Positions 25,001 to 37,985 of a DNA stretch of 64,000 bases are shown here, piece by piece. The position numbers were made by a program, and so were the translations under genes. The notes under the pieces are model-generated. The model saw only the letters and a list, made by a program, of their open reading frames with translations. It was not told the DNA's origin and searched no databases. Every line of letters starts with the position of its first letter. Within the stretch, counting starts at the first letter, position 1. Location: NCBI RefSeq assembly GCF_963662255.1, contig NC_085068.1:4588001-4652000 (forward strand), written 5' to 3'. Source of the DNA: Cinclus cinclus. Lineage: Eukaryota > Chordata > Aves > Passeriformes > Cinclidae.

Positions 25001-27506
25001 TAATAATTTGATGCTTAGGACAAATCATGGCTATGGCTGCTGCAGCAAGGGTAGTGATTTCATAAAGTGATTTTTAGATGCAAAATTATACTCTGTGTTT
25101 TATTCCTCAGGTGGAATTTATTCCTTCTTCCCTGCCTTGCCTGCAGGGTCACAGTTGCAGCCTCTCTCCCTCCCATCTTTCTTAGCGAATACCAAAGAAA
25201 CAAATTCTTAATATTTCAGCAACATCTATTTCCTCTGTCAGCAATCCAATCCCACCATGTCTCCAGAGGCTACTTGAGTCTCTTTCAATGATCCTTTTTT
25301 GTATTCCACACTTTGGGGAAAAAAGAGAAAAATCAGTATTTGTATTTCTCTTCAGCCTTAGTGCAATTCCCATTTTCTGTCTGGTGCTGCTGCTCTAAAC
25401 CCCCTGCCCAACTCTCCCTTCACCCTGTGCCCCATTTGCTTCTGCCTCTGATGGGTCAGGGCCTTCTTTCCCCGTTGATTATTTCTACACTTCCCCACTC
25501 TTTCACCATCACACGTTTGTTTATTTATTTATTGCTTTGTAACTCCAGGGCTTAACTATTTTTTTTTGCTCTATTTCGACCCTGTCTGTGGCCTCAGTTG
25601 TTTTCGCCAATAATTTCATCCTAAGGCTTTTTGTTGCTGCATTTTGCCCATCAGGAGGAAATCACAGACTTTGGCTGATGAGAAGTGCTGGGTTTGTGTT
25701 ACATGAGCAGGTCAGGGGTCCATGAGCACAGGCCACTGCGTGTTAACCAGTGTAATTCTGTTAACACATGAGTATTTCATCTGGGAGGTGGATACGGATG
25801 AATAAAATCAGCCACAGAGACAGAAAAACTTGGCAGGTTTCAGGTTATGAAATACCTGAAATGCACTTATTCATCAGGCTGCATTCACAGGCAGATCCCA
25901 TCCAGCCATGAATTTGTACTCAAAAAGCAAAATGTCTCCTCCTCCCAGTGAATAAGGCATGTGAACTCGTGCAGTCCTTCTCCCAAGGCTTGAGCACACA
26001 TGGCAGAGTTGGTGCTTTCTGCAGTTTTACTCATCTATGATGGGAAAACAGGTGTATCTTTCAATGGAAAAAAAATCAACATAAAACCCCAACACAGGTA
26101 ACACAAGTCAAGATGTATATATTCCTGTTAGTGGATCAAAATAAGTACTAGACTTCCCATTAAGGCTTTTTTTTCTTTTTTAAACTAAAAGTGTGCATTA
26201 AAAGCCCTAACAGGTTTATTTACAAGTAGTTTGATAACACATCTTAAACCACATTCCTCTTATTCCAGATAGGATCTGAGAAACAGGATTTTACAACTGG
26301 CCCTGTGCTGCTCTAGCATTTCACCTAGCAGGATCAGATCAGCCAGGCATCATTAATTCCCTTGCTGTGAATTCCTGGGGAAGGGGTGGGTGTCTGGGAG
26401 CTGTGCATTCCCAGTGGGACACCCTGGAGGGGCTCACACCTCATCTGAATGTGCTGCATGGGCACCAGGAGTATGAGAAACAGTGCTTGGGAAAACACTA
26501 TTTTCTGATACTTTTTTCTGATTCTGTCCCAGGAACGTATCTGAATGTTGGTGCTTTGTCCTCAAACCAGAATTTGCATTTGCTGTTGTGCCCAGGATGT
26601 GTTTGATCCCAGCATGAGGCACTACACAGTGTGAGGCAGCTGCTCCCAGCAGCCAGGGAGCCTGGGGCTGGTTTTTATCCAGCTCTGTGTTAATAGCCTC
26701 TCTTTCAGCATTTTGCCCTTTTCCATGTAATCAGGCAACCTCTCCAGAGCTTCCTTCAAGTTTATGGGAGAGTACAGGTCAAAGCTGTTAAAACTGTTCT
26801 TAATCTGAAGCAGCAGAATTCTGTATTTCCTTGTGCCAACAGAGGAATTTGGACAGACAACACTGCTCAGAGAGGCAACAGCTGGTCCAGGCCCTGCTGA
26901 GTCCTTCAGATATTCCCTTGAAGTGGAGAGATGTGGAGAGCCATCCACTGGGATCACAGGCTGGCTTTCCACATCTGAAACAGCCATGGATAATCCCAGC
27001 TGGATCAAAAACCATGGCCAGACCTGCAGTTCTTCCAGATGCTGGATGCTGCCATGGCTAATCTGCTTCTGGGCAGTACCTGGCCTTTGAACTCCTTGCT
27101 GTGTGCTGTGTAGAGCACGTGTGATGTTGTGTTGGCCAAAGAGGACAACAGCATTCCCTAATCCATTTGGAGTAGCATCAGAAGTCGCTGAGAGCCACTT
27201 CACTGTGAGCCACGATGAGAATTTTTAATTCCCCGCTTTGCAGCATGAGATATCTCCAGCCTGGATGGCTGTGTTATGATGCTAAGGAGTCTAAAACAGC
27301 ACTTTTTTCTGCTGATGTCATTTTACATCAAATACAGGGCATCATTGCTTTGGTGGCAGAGCAGGGACAGGGTGTGAAAATGCTGATGCCCTGCGCAGCC
27401 TCAGAGTGCTCTGCAGTTACTGGGACTTTGTGGAATATTTCTGGCACTGCCTGCAGGTCTTGAGCTTCTGCAGTTCAAATAATTTGTTTATCATTTGAAA
27501 AGAGAG

Positions 27507-27727
27507 CAAAGTTAGGTGAGATATGAAGAAGAGGTTGGGGAGGCCCTGGCACAGGGAGCCCAGAGCAGTTGTGGCCACCCCTGGATCCCTGGAAGTGTCC
27601 AAGGCCAGGCTGGACAGGGCTTGGAGCAACCTGGGATGGTGGAAGGTGTCCCCCCACCATGGCAGGGGGTGGAAGGGGATGAGCTTTAATGTCCCTTCCA
27701 ACACAAACCATTCTAGGATTCAATGAT
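27507..27727 (+). mobile_element. CR1 LINE 3' fragment
   Basis: A plus-strand CR1 tail starts in a degraded TTAGGTGAGATATGAAGAAG block. It continues with GAGGCCCTGGCACAGGGAGC, CCTGGATCCCTGGAAGTGTC, AAGGCCAGGCTGGACAGGGC, GCAACCTGGGATGGTGGAAG and CCATGGCAGGGGGTGGAAGG. It ends at ACACAAACCATTCTAGGATTC. Confidence 0.9.
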
Positions 27728-28375
27728 ATTTCCATCCAGCCTGAGACAAAAACTATTTTTAGGCTCTTTTGTTCTCCCAGGTGTAGCTGAGCTGCTAATA
27801 GAAAATTCTTGGTGTGCCTGAGGTTGGCAGAGCTGCAGGCAGGAGGCTCCTGGTGCTCTCACACGTTTCCCTCAGGCAGCCTTTGACACCACGTTTGAGA
27901 CAAGCGTTGATTTGTCTGTCAGTAATTTTGGCAGCATCACAGCTCCTTTTAATCAGCTCTTTAAAGACTTCACGGCTGGTGGCCAAACTCCTGCTGCAGA
28001 TTCAATGGAGCAGTTTACTCTTCAGCTCCTGGATCTATTGCACCATGGCACGATGTGGTCTGAGGGGGTGGGACAGAGCTGTGCTGTCCCTGCATCTCTG
28101 TCCCTGCATCCTCTGGCACCCCTGCACTGGCACAGGGGAATACAAAGCTCTGGGGAACCTCAGGTTACGGCTGGAGATTAAACCAGTGCAAGCTGTAGGG
28201 AGACAGCAAAGCACAGCGTGCACCTTCTCTGGTTTCTCATGGAGATGAGAAGCCACAGGAATAAGATAATCTTATCCATCCCTCTCACATGCACCAGGGA
28301 ACACATTTTCTTCTAACTGGTGGTTGTCAGCAGCAGTGCTGCTCTCTACAACCACCTGGAAGGAGAGTGGAGTGA
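27728..28375. other. Unique sequence between two CR1 copies
   Basis: No gene is asserted. The minus-strand frame at 27,795-27,990 ends at a TAG and reads as a lysine- and cysteine-containing peptide (…EVFKELIKRSCDAAKITDRQ…) that looks more protein-like than its neighbours. I cannot match it to a family. See findings. Confidence 0.4.
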
Positions 28376-28600
28376 GCTGGGGGTCAGTGTCTTCTGACAT
28401 GTCTCAAAAGAGGACATGGCCTTAAATTGTACCAAGGGAGGTTCAGAGTAGATATTAGAACTTTTTTCCCCTAAAAGAGTGGTCAGGCATTGGAATAAGT
28501 TGCCCAGGAAGGTGGTGGGGTTGCCATTTCTGGAAGCATTCAAGAGGCTTTTGGACATGGCACTTGGGAATGTGGAACTATGCTGTAATCCAGGCAACAC
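28376..28600 (+). mobile_element. Older-type CR1 fragment
   Basis: This copy belongs to a different CR1 branch from its neighbour at 27.5 kb. It carries the AGAGTAGATATTAGAAC block, then AAGAGTGGTCAGGCATTGGA, ATAAGTTGCCCAGGAAGGTG, TTTCTGGAAGCATTCAAGAG and GGACATGGCACTTGGGAATG. The CATTGGAA and ATGGCACTTGGG words are diagnostic of the CR1 type with 'GGTTTAGTGGTGGAC' downstream. The copy breaks up after 28,580, so the tail is missing. Confidence 0.8.
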
Positions 28601-31360
28601 CTAATCAAGGGCCAGACCAGCTCTGGCATTTAAATAGCTCTTACTCCATCTTAAAGGTATGTTGGAATTATCTTTACACTTTTGAGGACCAGCCCTAATA
28701 TTTCATTTTGGATTTTCTATTTGAGCAGAACAACTGCAGTTTTCCTGCAGCTGAGAAGCTTAATTTCTCTGACTAAAACAAAACCCAAGTCCTGTTTCTC
28801 TGATCCTGGGCTATTTGGCAGTGTGCTGGATATCACTCTATTCACAGGAGACATTATTACCAGGAATACAAGCAGGTTATTATTAGTCATGCTCAGCCTG
28901 GGTTTTGATGAGTCTCTCCAGGATCTGTTTCTATTCACTGTTTATTTCCATTAGTGGTTTCAATGATAAAAGTGATGATATGGTTACAGAACCTGCAGCT
29001 GATAGGGGTGGCAGCTGTTTCAAGCCCTCTGGAGTGCAGGATTGTGACTCAGGTTGACCTTGGCTCATGGTATTTCTGATCTGCACAGGATGAAATTCAG
29101 TATGAGGGGCAGCAAAGTATTCTTCTTGGTAGGACAAAATCAGCTCTGAAAAGTGGGGAAAAGTGACCTTAACAAAAATGTTTGCTAAAAGGACTTGGTC
29201 TTTTTTCCGGATCACAGTAAATCCACCTAGAGTTTAGTAACCCTCAATAGGTGCTTTCAGGCCGTGGTCTGAGTCTCCTGGGAGCTTTGGAGCTCCTTTG
29301 AAGGGTCTTCAGGACTTGAATAAGAAGAGTTCAATGGAAATTGTGAAGCTCCACACACTGAAAAATGGCTGCAAGATTTTGGGTTGGATTTTAAAGATGT
29401 ATTTAGAGTTTTTATTTAACTGCATTGTTGATGTATGAAGGCTACTTTCATGAGGTGCACAGTGGACCAGTGCTTCTCTCAGGATAAGACAGGTTTTTAC
29501 TGATTTCTCAGCTTCAGCCACTTAGAGAAGGCCTCATTTAATCATGACAGGACTGACCCTATTATAAGGCAAGTCCATCTTTGTTAGGTTTTCACTAGAA
29601 TAAAATAGTATCTGACCCCATAACAGATTCCCTTTCAATGAACTACTGGCAAAGCTCCTTGTGAAGGCTCTTCGAATAAATTCTTGGCAGAGCTCTGGAT
29701 AATGAGATTTCCATTGGATAAGCTGTTAGCAGAGCACCTTTTAACTCAATTCAGAGGGTTAGAGAGCAGCCCTGAGAGCCAGGACTGTCCAGTTTGGTCT
29801 CTGGCAAAGTCACTGGATGAGCAGTCTGTCCCTGTTCCAGGGAACAGGACCCCAGGACACCATCACCTCCATGTCAGGCCCATGTGGGGCTTGGAAACTC
29901 CTCAAAAATCATCAAAATACTTCAATCATCAAAATATTTTATTGAGTGTAATGACATGGCTGTTGAGGACAAACACTGAAGATGGTTCCAGGTTTACTGT
30001 CTGATGTGTGAAGTGGGGTGACCTTGAGCATAAATTTTTGGGTAACATATCTCTATGTAACTTCTTTAAAACTCTTCTTTCCTGTATTTCTGGAGATACT
30101 CAGGATTATTCCTTCATTTGTGTCATACCTGGAAAGGTGGTAGCAAGTATCCAAGCACTGTGAACAGAACATACCTCTTTCTCTTCCCAAATGTAATTTT
30201 TTTATTCCAGTTTCCCATGTGAGTTCAGGCTTATGAGTGGTCAGCTTTCATGCTACAAATCTTTATAATGGGATTAAGTGGATAAGGACATGTAGAAAAT
30301 GATTAGTGCTCTCCTGGGAGCCATTAATGGTTTGTAAAGTTCCTCACAGCAGTAACACCTATCGAGTTGGGTTGTGCAGGAAGAAACTTGCACTTCTTTT
30401 AATACTAATTTTAGAGAGGCTGTGGCTCTCTGGGTAATGAGTATTGATTCCTCGGAGATCTGCTGAGAATTGTTAAGCAGATAGATTTAATCAGAAGTAG
30501 GATTCTGGTTGTAGTGTAGATAATACAAAGAAAATCACACATTTCATTAAGTTTTTTGGGGATGAAGATAGGCAGGGAAGATGAAAAGCCTCAATTCCCT
30601 TCCTTTGGATCCTGTGCTATCTGCTGCTCTGCAAGACCAGAAGCAGCCTCTTCCATCTAACAGGCTTTTGGGATAAAATGGCCTCAAATTCCCTTGTTTG
30701 AGGTCCCAAATACCTCTTCATCCACACTGAGACGACCTGTGGGGTTGGGGCACCTGCACTGCAGAGAATCATTTGACATGGGTCCGGGGCTCCCAGTGCA
30801 AACCAGCACACGCCAGAGTGCAATGGGGGAAAAGAGCTCCTCCACAAAACTGTATTTAGCATCCCAGACACTGCAGCAAGAGCCCTTTCTCTGAAGGCAC
30901 CAGCCATGCTGCTCTGCTGCAGATGAGAGCTGCAGGATCACCCCCAAAGGGGAACCCTCCTCGTGCTCCGACGTTTCGGTGTTTGGCACCAGCTGCTCTC
31001 GAAGGGGTGAGATCAGTGCTCAGCCCTCTTTGTGTTGCAGCCAACACAGATTTGGGATATTCGTGGAGCACGTCAGAAATCTGTGTCTAGCTGAGTTATT
31101 ACTGTGCTGGCTGGGAATTACAGCTGAGCTCAGGCAGAGGGACAGGGACCCCTCTCACTCCCCATGCTGACAACTTCATCAGGCTCAGCGTTGTGTGGGC
31201 TTTGAATAGAGATACTGTGTGGGGAGATGTCATCTTCTGGAGGGAAGTCTGACTATCCCAATTGAAATTGGATACCCCACAGTTTAAAACTGAATTTGGT
31301 TATCTCAAACTCTACACTTTTTATACTGTCTGCTTTATGGTGAAGGATGGATGCACAGAA
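28601..31360. other. Intergenic, unique sequence
   Basis: No gene is supported and open frames are short. Around 29,905-29,940 a short near-duplication of AATCATCAAAATA occurs. The rest shows no repeat family I recognise. Confidence 0.5.
29905..29940. repeat. Short near-tandem AATCATCAAAATA repeat
   Basis: Two adjacent copies of about 18 bp, AAATCATCAAAATACTTC and AATCATCAAAATATTTT, differ by a few bases. It is probably a replication-slippage product. Confidence 0.6.
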
Positions 31361-31425
31361 ATTCATAGAACATCCTGAGTTACAAGGGACACAATGAGGA
31401 CCATCTAGTCCATGTAACTTTGTGA
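31361..31425 (-). mobile_element. CR1 3'-tail remnant
   Basis: On the minus strand this matches the CR1 end. The plus strand reads AATTCATAGAACATCCTGAG, then TTACAAGGGACACAATGAGG and ACCATCTAGTCCATGTAAC, the pattern of the CR1 branch with a 'GAGTTACAAGGGACC' tail. Only about 65 bp survive. Confidence 0.6.
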
Positions 31426-34400
31426 AGCAGGAAGTGGTTTAAAATTCTGAGAAGTTCCCTGACTGGAAACACTAAACTCAAGTGCAAGGCATGAGAAGAG
31501 CAACAATGGCCAATGGCGAAAAGAAAAAAAAAAATAAACATCAGCCCGCCAGGTTGGATCCCTGATGCTGAAAGTAGAGGCTCCTCGAGGAAATTATATG
31601 GCTGGCAGCCAAAGGAGCTCTTGCTTCTTCAAATGCTTCCTAATTAAGTTCTGACTATTAATCTGTATTCCTGGGTCAAAGTTCTTCTATGAAATGACAA
31701 ATTAATATGAATCATCTTGAGGAAGAGGCAGGAGGTTGGTGTGATTTTAAATTGGGTGTGACCAGCCCGTGTGAAGCAGAAACAGGCTGGTTTGTGGCTG
31801 AGGCACAGTGAAGGCTTTGGTTCCTTTCTAAATGATCCTAAAGCTGTATGGGCTGCCCTATTCTCCAAAGCACTGATCAAGGGTGATTATAGAATTATCT
31901 GGAAAAAAAATACAGTTGGATGTCACTGCCCTGCAGAGATATTCCTGTGCTCCTCAGTGTCAGGCTCTAATCCTCAGAATGGCTCATACCCTCTAATTTA
32001 TTTTTATAAAGCCGCTGCCGTGGCATTGTTATTTACCCAGATAACTCAGCTCATGGCAGAGGAGAAGACTTTCTCCACCACTAGCTGTGCCCAGGCAGGA
32101 GAGCTTTGGTGTACTTTGGGCTCAGCCTTTTGGTAATCATTGTGGCAAAGCTGATGGATGAAACTCATGCTTGAAATTAGAGACTTGCTGGAGCTGAGGG
32201 GTGTTTGGGAGCAGCTCTTTCATCTCCTTTGGTACAGAGTGGAGCAGGAACAGCTTCTTGGAGGTGCCTCCTAGGCACAACCATGGTTTGTAAGGGTGTA
32301 ATGTGACTCCTACATAATTTGGAGTGACTGAGGTGGTTAGGAGGGAGTGATTCAAATCTCCCACCCTTTCATGACTCGCTCCATGCTCTCTGCTCTGTTC
32401 CAGCACAGCAGCCACAGCTCATGTCAGTGTGCCCATCCTTACCTCCCTTGTACTGCATGTTAAAAAAAACACCTGACCACATTTAAGGAGGGCCTGTGTG
32501 GTTGCAATTTTCTCTAAATACTTAATTTCCAAGCGGGCCAACTGCAGCTCTCCTCTAATACACAGCTGTGACACTGTAATGATTCGTAAAGCACCATTCC
32601 AGGTGCCCTCCTGTCTCCATGGGAGCAGCCACAGCACCTCACTACTCTGCTCTGCCTCATCTTCCCTGACCCACACCATTCCCAAAGTCCTGCTTTATTA
32701 GGCAAGAGATCCTCACAGCAACCTGGTTTTTAGGTCAGGTGCTTGTTGTCCATTACCAAGTGCCCCAGAGCTGAGCTCTGCCTTCCAGGGTAGCTGATCC
32801 TTTTGAACAGTCACTTTTATTAATCTGAGATTTGACTTGGGGGACTCAGGAGCATGAAGATGGACTTTTCTCTTAGGGTTGAATGTATGGATGGAATTTA
32901 CAGCAAGTGAGGAAAGAGGCTGTGAAAGACCTTGCTATTATTCACCTCTATGGGGCAACAGCACGTGATGAAAAGCAGGGAGGAGGAAAATATATCACTG
33001 GTAATTGAGACAAGCTGTGTGAAGAGAGGAATAGACAGAGGCCCAGAGAGATTCTCATTCTGGATTCAAAAAGCAGATAAAAAAACACCAGCAGAGAAAT
33101 GAAATTAAAAGTAGAAGAATGGAGGGTAGAGATTTTTAGATCTCTCATTAGAAAAATGAGCATTAAAATAAATATTCTGGACAAGTAAACATGGTACATT
33201 TAATATCAGCTTTGTGGAGTAGTTCATGGAACTCATGGATCCAGTGACTGGCCAGACTGTGGGACAGAAGGGTGGCCTTGTGGGCTCACCAAGTGGAGTT
33301 ACCAAGGAAATCACAGCTAATAGCTGAAGAGCTGGCTCTGAAAATCCTGTTTTGGTCTCCTCAGCCCTCCAGCCCAGCCCCTAGAAGAGAGGGAGCTAGT
33401 CCACTTCTCCTCAGCCCCAGAGCCAGGATAATCTCATATCTCTGGGCTTGGATGCCCACTGGCATAGCCCCCCATTTCTCCTCGTTTTTCATGGACAGAG
33501 GTGAGGACGTGTGTCAATGGAAATGCCTTTGTGCCACTCCCTTCTGCACATGCTGGGTGTGCAGCCCAGGAGGGAGCAGGAAAAAAAAACAAAACCTGTT
33601 TTCCCTTTTTCTCCATCTCCTGCTGCTCTCCCCATCCCTGACATCTGCTGAAGGAGATGTGGAGGCAGTTTGGGGGAGGTGGATAGAGATGGTTTTCGTT
33701 AATATGACTGTTGAAGGTTCCTTGTGTTCTGCCTAATCCTTTGTTTGCCCTCGTTCTGTATCAACTGTGAACACAAGCCATCAGTTTAATTAGCAGGAAA
33801 TAGAGCAGCAGCACAGAGCATTGTGGACCTTCCCCTCCTTGCTCGGAGTGGATCACTCCAGTCTGGAGCTGTATTCTGAACTTTGGAGAAGGTGATGGGA
33901 GATGAGATGAAATGCAGTCCTGCTATGCGATGCCACTTTAAGTTTCCACTGCAAAGCTGCAGCACTGGAAGGCTTTAATTTGGGCACAGCTGGAGACATG
34001 TGGATGTTCGTGATCATTCCCTTCTGCTGGAATTTTGTTTTGCAGTGTGTACCCCAGGAAAATATTGTTGCAGTAAAGGCAAAGGCTTGGGAGCCAAGAG
34101 AGGGATGGGAGCAGTTCAGAAATTCCCTTTATGGCCCCCTGATTTTGGAGTGGAAGGAAGAAGCAAGGAAGGTGGGTGATGAATCCATGCCCAGTGCACT
34201 GTTCCTTCTGCTGCCTTGATGTGTAAATAACAGATAAAGGTACTGGATAGAGTTTCCCTTAAAAAAAGGAACTTTCAAAGTCTGTGGTGCTTGGCTTTGA
34301 TAACCATCCTTTAGCCTATACCCAGAGTGTCCAGCACCACAGTATCTCATCAGCTTTAGCCCAAGGTGTGATTCTGAGATCAAAGTGCAGCCTTTAACCA

Positions 34401-35382
34401 GCCTGTAGCAGTGAGTTGTTTCTCAGCATCTCTTTCCAGTAACACTGTTCTCTCTTAGTGTAGGTTTGTGATTCCATCCATCCTTGCAGCAGGAAATAAC
34501 TCAGGTCAAACCAAGTCATGCCTTTGGCCCCCTGTGTCCTCACCAGCAGAAGTCCTGTAAATCTCTTTTAAGTAGAGTTTCATCCTTTTCATTAATGCTA
34601 TAGTTTAAAATTACTTTGTAATGAAACTTTTAGGACTTCAGCTCATCATGATCTGTTGTTAGAGAACCTAACAAACCCCCTTCTAATTGCCCCAGCACGT
34701 TCTGACTCGAACCATGGGAGATTCAATCCAATGGGGAAAAACAAAGATTAAAAAATATCCCCAAAGGTCTGTGTGTTAGAGCTCACTTGTTCCAACTAAG
34801 ATTACTCTGTGATCTGGAAATAGAGATTAAACATTTCAACCTCTGGAGCTGTAATTTTTTTTTTTACCAAGTAAATCATTTGACCAAGCACATGTTTCTG
34901 GATCTGCTCTGGCACAGAAAGCACATGGGAAGATGCTGCTTCCAGGAGGCTCACGTGGATGGAGAAGGGTTTGTATCAATCCCACTCTCTTTCTGTTCAA
35001 ATGCCATTACAGACAGCACACATTTAGTGCTCTAACTCTGAGCTGTTTGGGTGTAGCCAGATAATTCCCAGTTGCCAACTTTCTTCTCCATTTCCAGGCT
35101 GACTTTCAACATCCCTTTGTTTCGTGCAGCACGACTTTCTGAGTAATAGGAGATGATTTACTGGATGTCACATCTAAGCTTTGATGAGCTCTAAGGTGAA
35201 TCTTCAATAAATTAAATGTTTTTCAAGAGCACAAAGCTACATGCAAAACTGAACAACCAAAACCACCCTGGGTTTGCTGCCTGCCAAGCTCTTGATTTCC
35301 AGAATGTCAGTCCCTTAGCAAAATGATTTGCACTGCACAGTAATGAGCTTAGTTGTTGCTATGATATCCAGAAATGTTTATT

Positions 35383-35492
35383 ATAGTTAATGTTCATTTT
35401 TAATAGTTATAAATATCCAATATTTATTATACGTTGTTCTATACATAATTTATCAAGGTTATTTAATATAATAAACAACATTAAATATTATT
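35383..35492. repeat. AT-rich block with local palindromes
   Basis: About 110 bp of nearly pure A/T, with repeated AATATT and TTTATTATA words and several short inverted repeats around 35,418-35,440 and 35,463-35,490. I see no transposon ends. Confidence 0.6.
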
Positions 35493-35684
35493 TGTAGAGG
35501 GTTGCCTGTCCCTCTTGGAGACTCCCAGGAGTGACATTTTGTTCCTTACAGCCAGTGTAAGGAGATTCAGCATCTGCCCTCTGATTTTTCATATCTCCCT
35601 TTTCCAGAGAAAGTCCCTGTATTCCAGTCACTTCTTGGGCTTCCTGGCATAAACAGAACAAATTAAGTAATTTAAACTCTGGAT

Positions 35685-35733
35685 GACTCTTGATTAAGAT
35701 TTGCTTAGGATTGATTGACTCTTGATTTAGGAT
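35685..35733. repeat. Short direct repeat GACTCTTGATT
   Basis: GACTCTTGATTAAGAT (35685-35700) recurs as GACTCTTGATTTAGGAT (35717-35733), 32 bp further on. It is a small local duplication. Confidence 0.6.
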
Positions 35734-35799
35734 CAGGCCTCAGATATCCTCTCTCTTCCTTCTAAATATAGCCATGCTGGGCACTGTGTGTGGGACATT

Positions 35800-35868
35800 C
35801 ATGGAATCACAGCATAGTTTGGGTTGAAAGGGACCTTCAGGATCCTGTAGTTCCAACCCCCAGTTCTG
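35800..35868 (-). mobile_element. CR1 3'-tail remnant
   Basis: A minus-strand CR1 end. The plus strand reads CATGGAATCACAGCATAGTT, then TGGGTTGAAAGGGACCTTCA and GGATCCTGTAGTTCCAACCC. The copy stops after about 70 bp. Confidence 0.8.
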
Positions 35869-37629
35869 GGTGGGTTAACGGGGTGGCAAATTAAAATAAA
35901 GGAATCGATGTGCTGTGTCCATGTCGAAGGATCAGCCTCTTCCTCTCTGTGCTTGCACATACAGATTAGGTGTGTTACAATAAATCAATGGCCTCAGGTC
36001 CTACGGAGGCACTGGAGGAATGGCAGGACTGCAGGGATGGATAAAGCTGAGGTTTTACCACTCTTTCATCAGTAAACATTGCAAATGATCGATTAGACAG
36101 GGAAATGTTCAGGACAGCTTTTGATTATCAGGTTGTCAAGTTCTTCAGCCTCCCTGAACTGCACTGGGGCTGCCAGGGATGCTCCAGCTGGGAAATCTCA
36201 TCCCTTGGCACAGACCGAGGTCTCCCATCCTTTCACCACCCCCTGTGCCAAGACTGGGGCATTCCTCTCCTTCCATCCATTCTCGGGCACACTGCAATTA
36301 TTGAAATCAAACAACCCGAAAATATCTGGGCCAACAGCACCGATTTGGAATTAATCACAGTTTTAATTTGACAGAGAGCGATCCCAGTGTGCTCGCTGCG
36401 ACGTCTCCTCTCCCCTCCCACCCACGGAGCCGCTGCAGGGTGTCTGAGGGAAATGAGACGTGCAGCCTGCCCTGCCTGGGAAAAGCCTGTTTAAGTGATC
36501 AGCCATAGACTTGGTTGGAATATTAGGCAGTAAAACAGGTTTTCTAGAAAATGAGATTGCCCCTGGCACTGGTAAATCCATTCAGAGATTCACCGAAGTC
36601 GGGTGGATATGGTGACATTTGGGAGGCAATAGGTATTTTTCTTTCTTAATAATTCTGATATGGAAGGACTATAAATTAAGTAGTGTTCAAAGGCAGGACC
36701 TGATCCTGTTCTTGCTGTCATTTCCTGCCTGTTTTGGTCTCACTGATTTCATAGATTTTAATACAGGGAAAGAAAGCTGGCATGGAATTTCTGAAGTAAC
36801 ACTAAAATCCAAGCATCTTTCCTGCTTTCTGGTAGGGTCCATGTACATGGAGAGTGACTGGCTCTGCTCCATCAAAACCCTGATGCTTTTATGCAAGAAA
36901 AAAGACCAAATGAGTGTTTCACCCAGGCCAGGGTGTGACAAGGGTGATGCTTTTGTCCTGAAGACATCTTTTGGGAAGGATCCTTGTCCCAGCAGCATGT
37001 TTCAGACCCCTGGGATGGGTGTCTATCCAGGATGGGTGGTTTACCCCAACACTTATTTCTCTGAATGAAGTGAGATGGGAGATGTGTTCAACATGTCGTT
37101 TTAGTAAATTAAGCATTACAAATTCTGCTACCACCCTTCCCCCCTCACATATGTTCCCGCTTTTCTCAGCATTAAAAAAAAAAAACAAATAGTCTGCAGT
37201 GCAAAACTCCTGACTCTTATTGCCTCATTCACTGCTTCCCAGCCCAAGACAAGTTTCGTGTTGTAGATACCAACTGGATGCTCTTGGTCTTGGTGGTAGA
37301 GAATGGGTCCAAAATAACAAGATGCTGTATGTTTGTGCCTCGTCCTTGTTAGATTTGCTTTTACATATTGCTGTGTTCCAAGAGGAAGAAACAAATAAAT
37401 GCAGAGGTTTTCCCCAAAGCTTCAACAACAGTTGGGAGGATTTGGATTACTGTTGGCTGGGATTAAGTGTCTGGTGTGGGCTTGAAGAGATGAACCCCAG
37501 CAGTGGCAGAGGACATGGCTCTGGCAGCCTCCTGGCCCTTGGGTGTAGAAGGGGATGAGTCTGGGAAAAGAAGGGTATTTCTATTCCTTACAACCAATAT
37601 TTTATTCAGAACTGGGAATGAAGAAAGGT
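35869..37629. other. Intergenic, unique sequence
   Basis: No gene is supported. A 149-codon plus-strand open frame at 36,619-37,068 has no recognisable domain. An A12 run lies near 37,171. Confidence 0.5.
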
Positions 37630-37985
37630 AAAGGAGTTCTTCAGACTGGAGAAGAGAAGGCTCCAGTGAGGCTTTAGAGCCTCTTTCAGTGCCTAAAGGG
37701 GCTCCAAGAGAGCTGGAGAGACAGGACAACAGGGAGTGGCTTCCCACTGCCAGAGGGAAGAATGGATATGAGGAAGAAATTCTTCCCTGTGAGGGTGTGA
37801 GGCCCTGGCACAGGGTGACCATAGCAGGTGTGGCAGCCCCTGGATCCCTGGAAGTGTCCAAGGCCAGGTTGGACATTGGGGCTGGGAACAGCCTGGGATA
37901 GTGGAAGGTGTCCCAACCATGGCAGGGGTGGAAGGATATGAGTTTTAAGGTTCCTTCCAGCCCAAACCATTCTGTGATTCTATGA
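37630..37985 (+). mobile_element. CR1 LINE 3' fragment
   Basis: A 5'-truncated plus-strand copy of about 355 bp, one of the most complete tails in the window. In order it has GACTGGAGAAGAGAAGGCTC, GGCTTTAGAGCCTCTTTCAG, a GACAGGACAACAGGGAGTGG block, GATATGAGGAAGAAATTCTT, GAGGCCCTGGCACAGGGTGA, CCTGGATCCCTGGAAGTGTC and CCATGGCAGGGGTGGAAGGA. It finishes with CATTCTGTGATTCTATGA. All open frames across it on either strand are shadows of this element. Confidence 0.95.

Larger units (their letters stand above)
17246..27506. other. Intergenic, unique sequence with microsatellites
   Basis: About 10 kb without a supported gene. It contains a possible very old CR1 tail remnant at 17,368-17,412 (AGAATCATAGATTCTAAAGC), two neighbouring A-runs at about 18,468-18,498, an (AT)(GT) microsatellite at 20,075, a (TCC) repeat at 22,014, an A-run near 23,657 and a short TTTA repeat near 25,518. 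A 193-codon minus-strand open frame at 26,622-27,203 is discussed under findings. Confidence 0.5.
31426..35799. other. Intergenic, unique sequence
   Basis: No gene is supported. It contains an A12 run near 31,524 and a strongly AT-rich, partly self-complementary block at about 35,383-35,492. A 154-codon plus-strand open frame at 33,272-33,736 shows no recognisable domain. Confidence 0.5.

Noticed and set aside
33272..33736. 154-codon plus-strand frame
   Set aside because: No recognisable domain, ordinary composition, and overlapping antisense frames. Compatible with chance.
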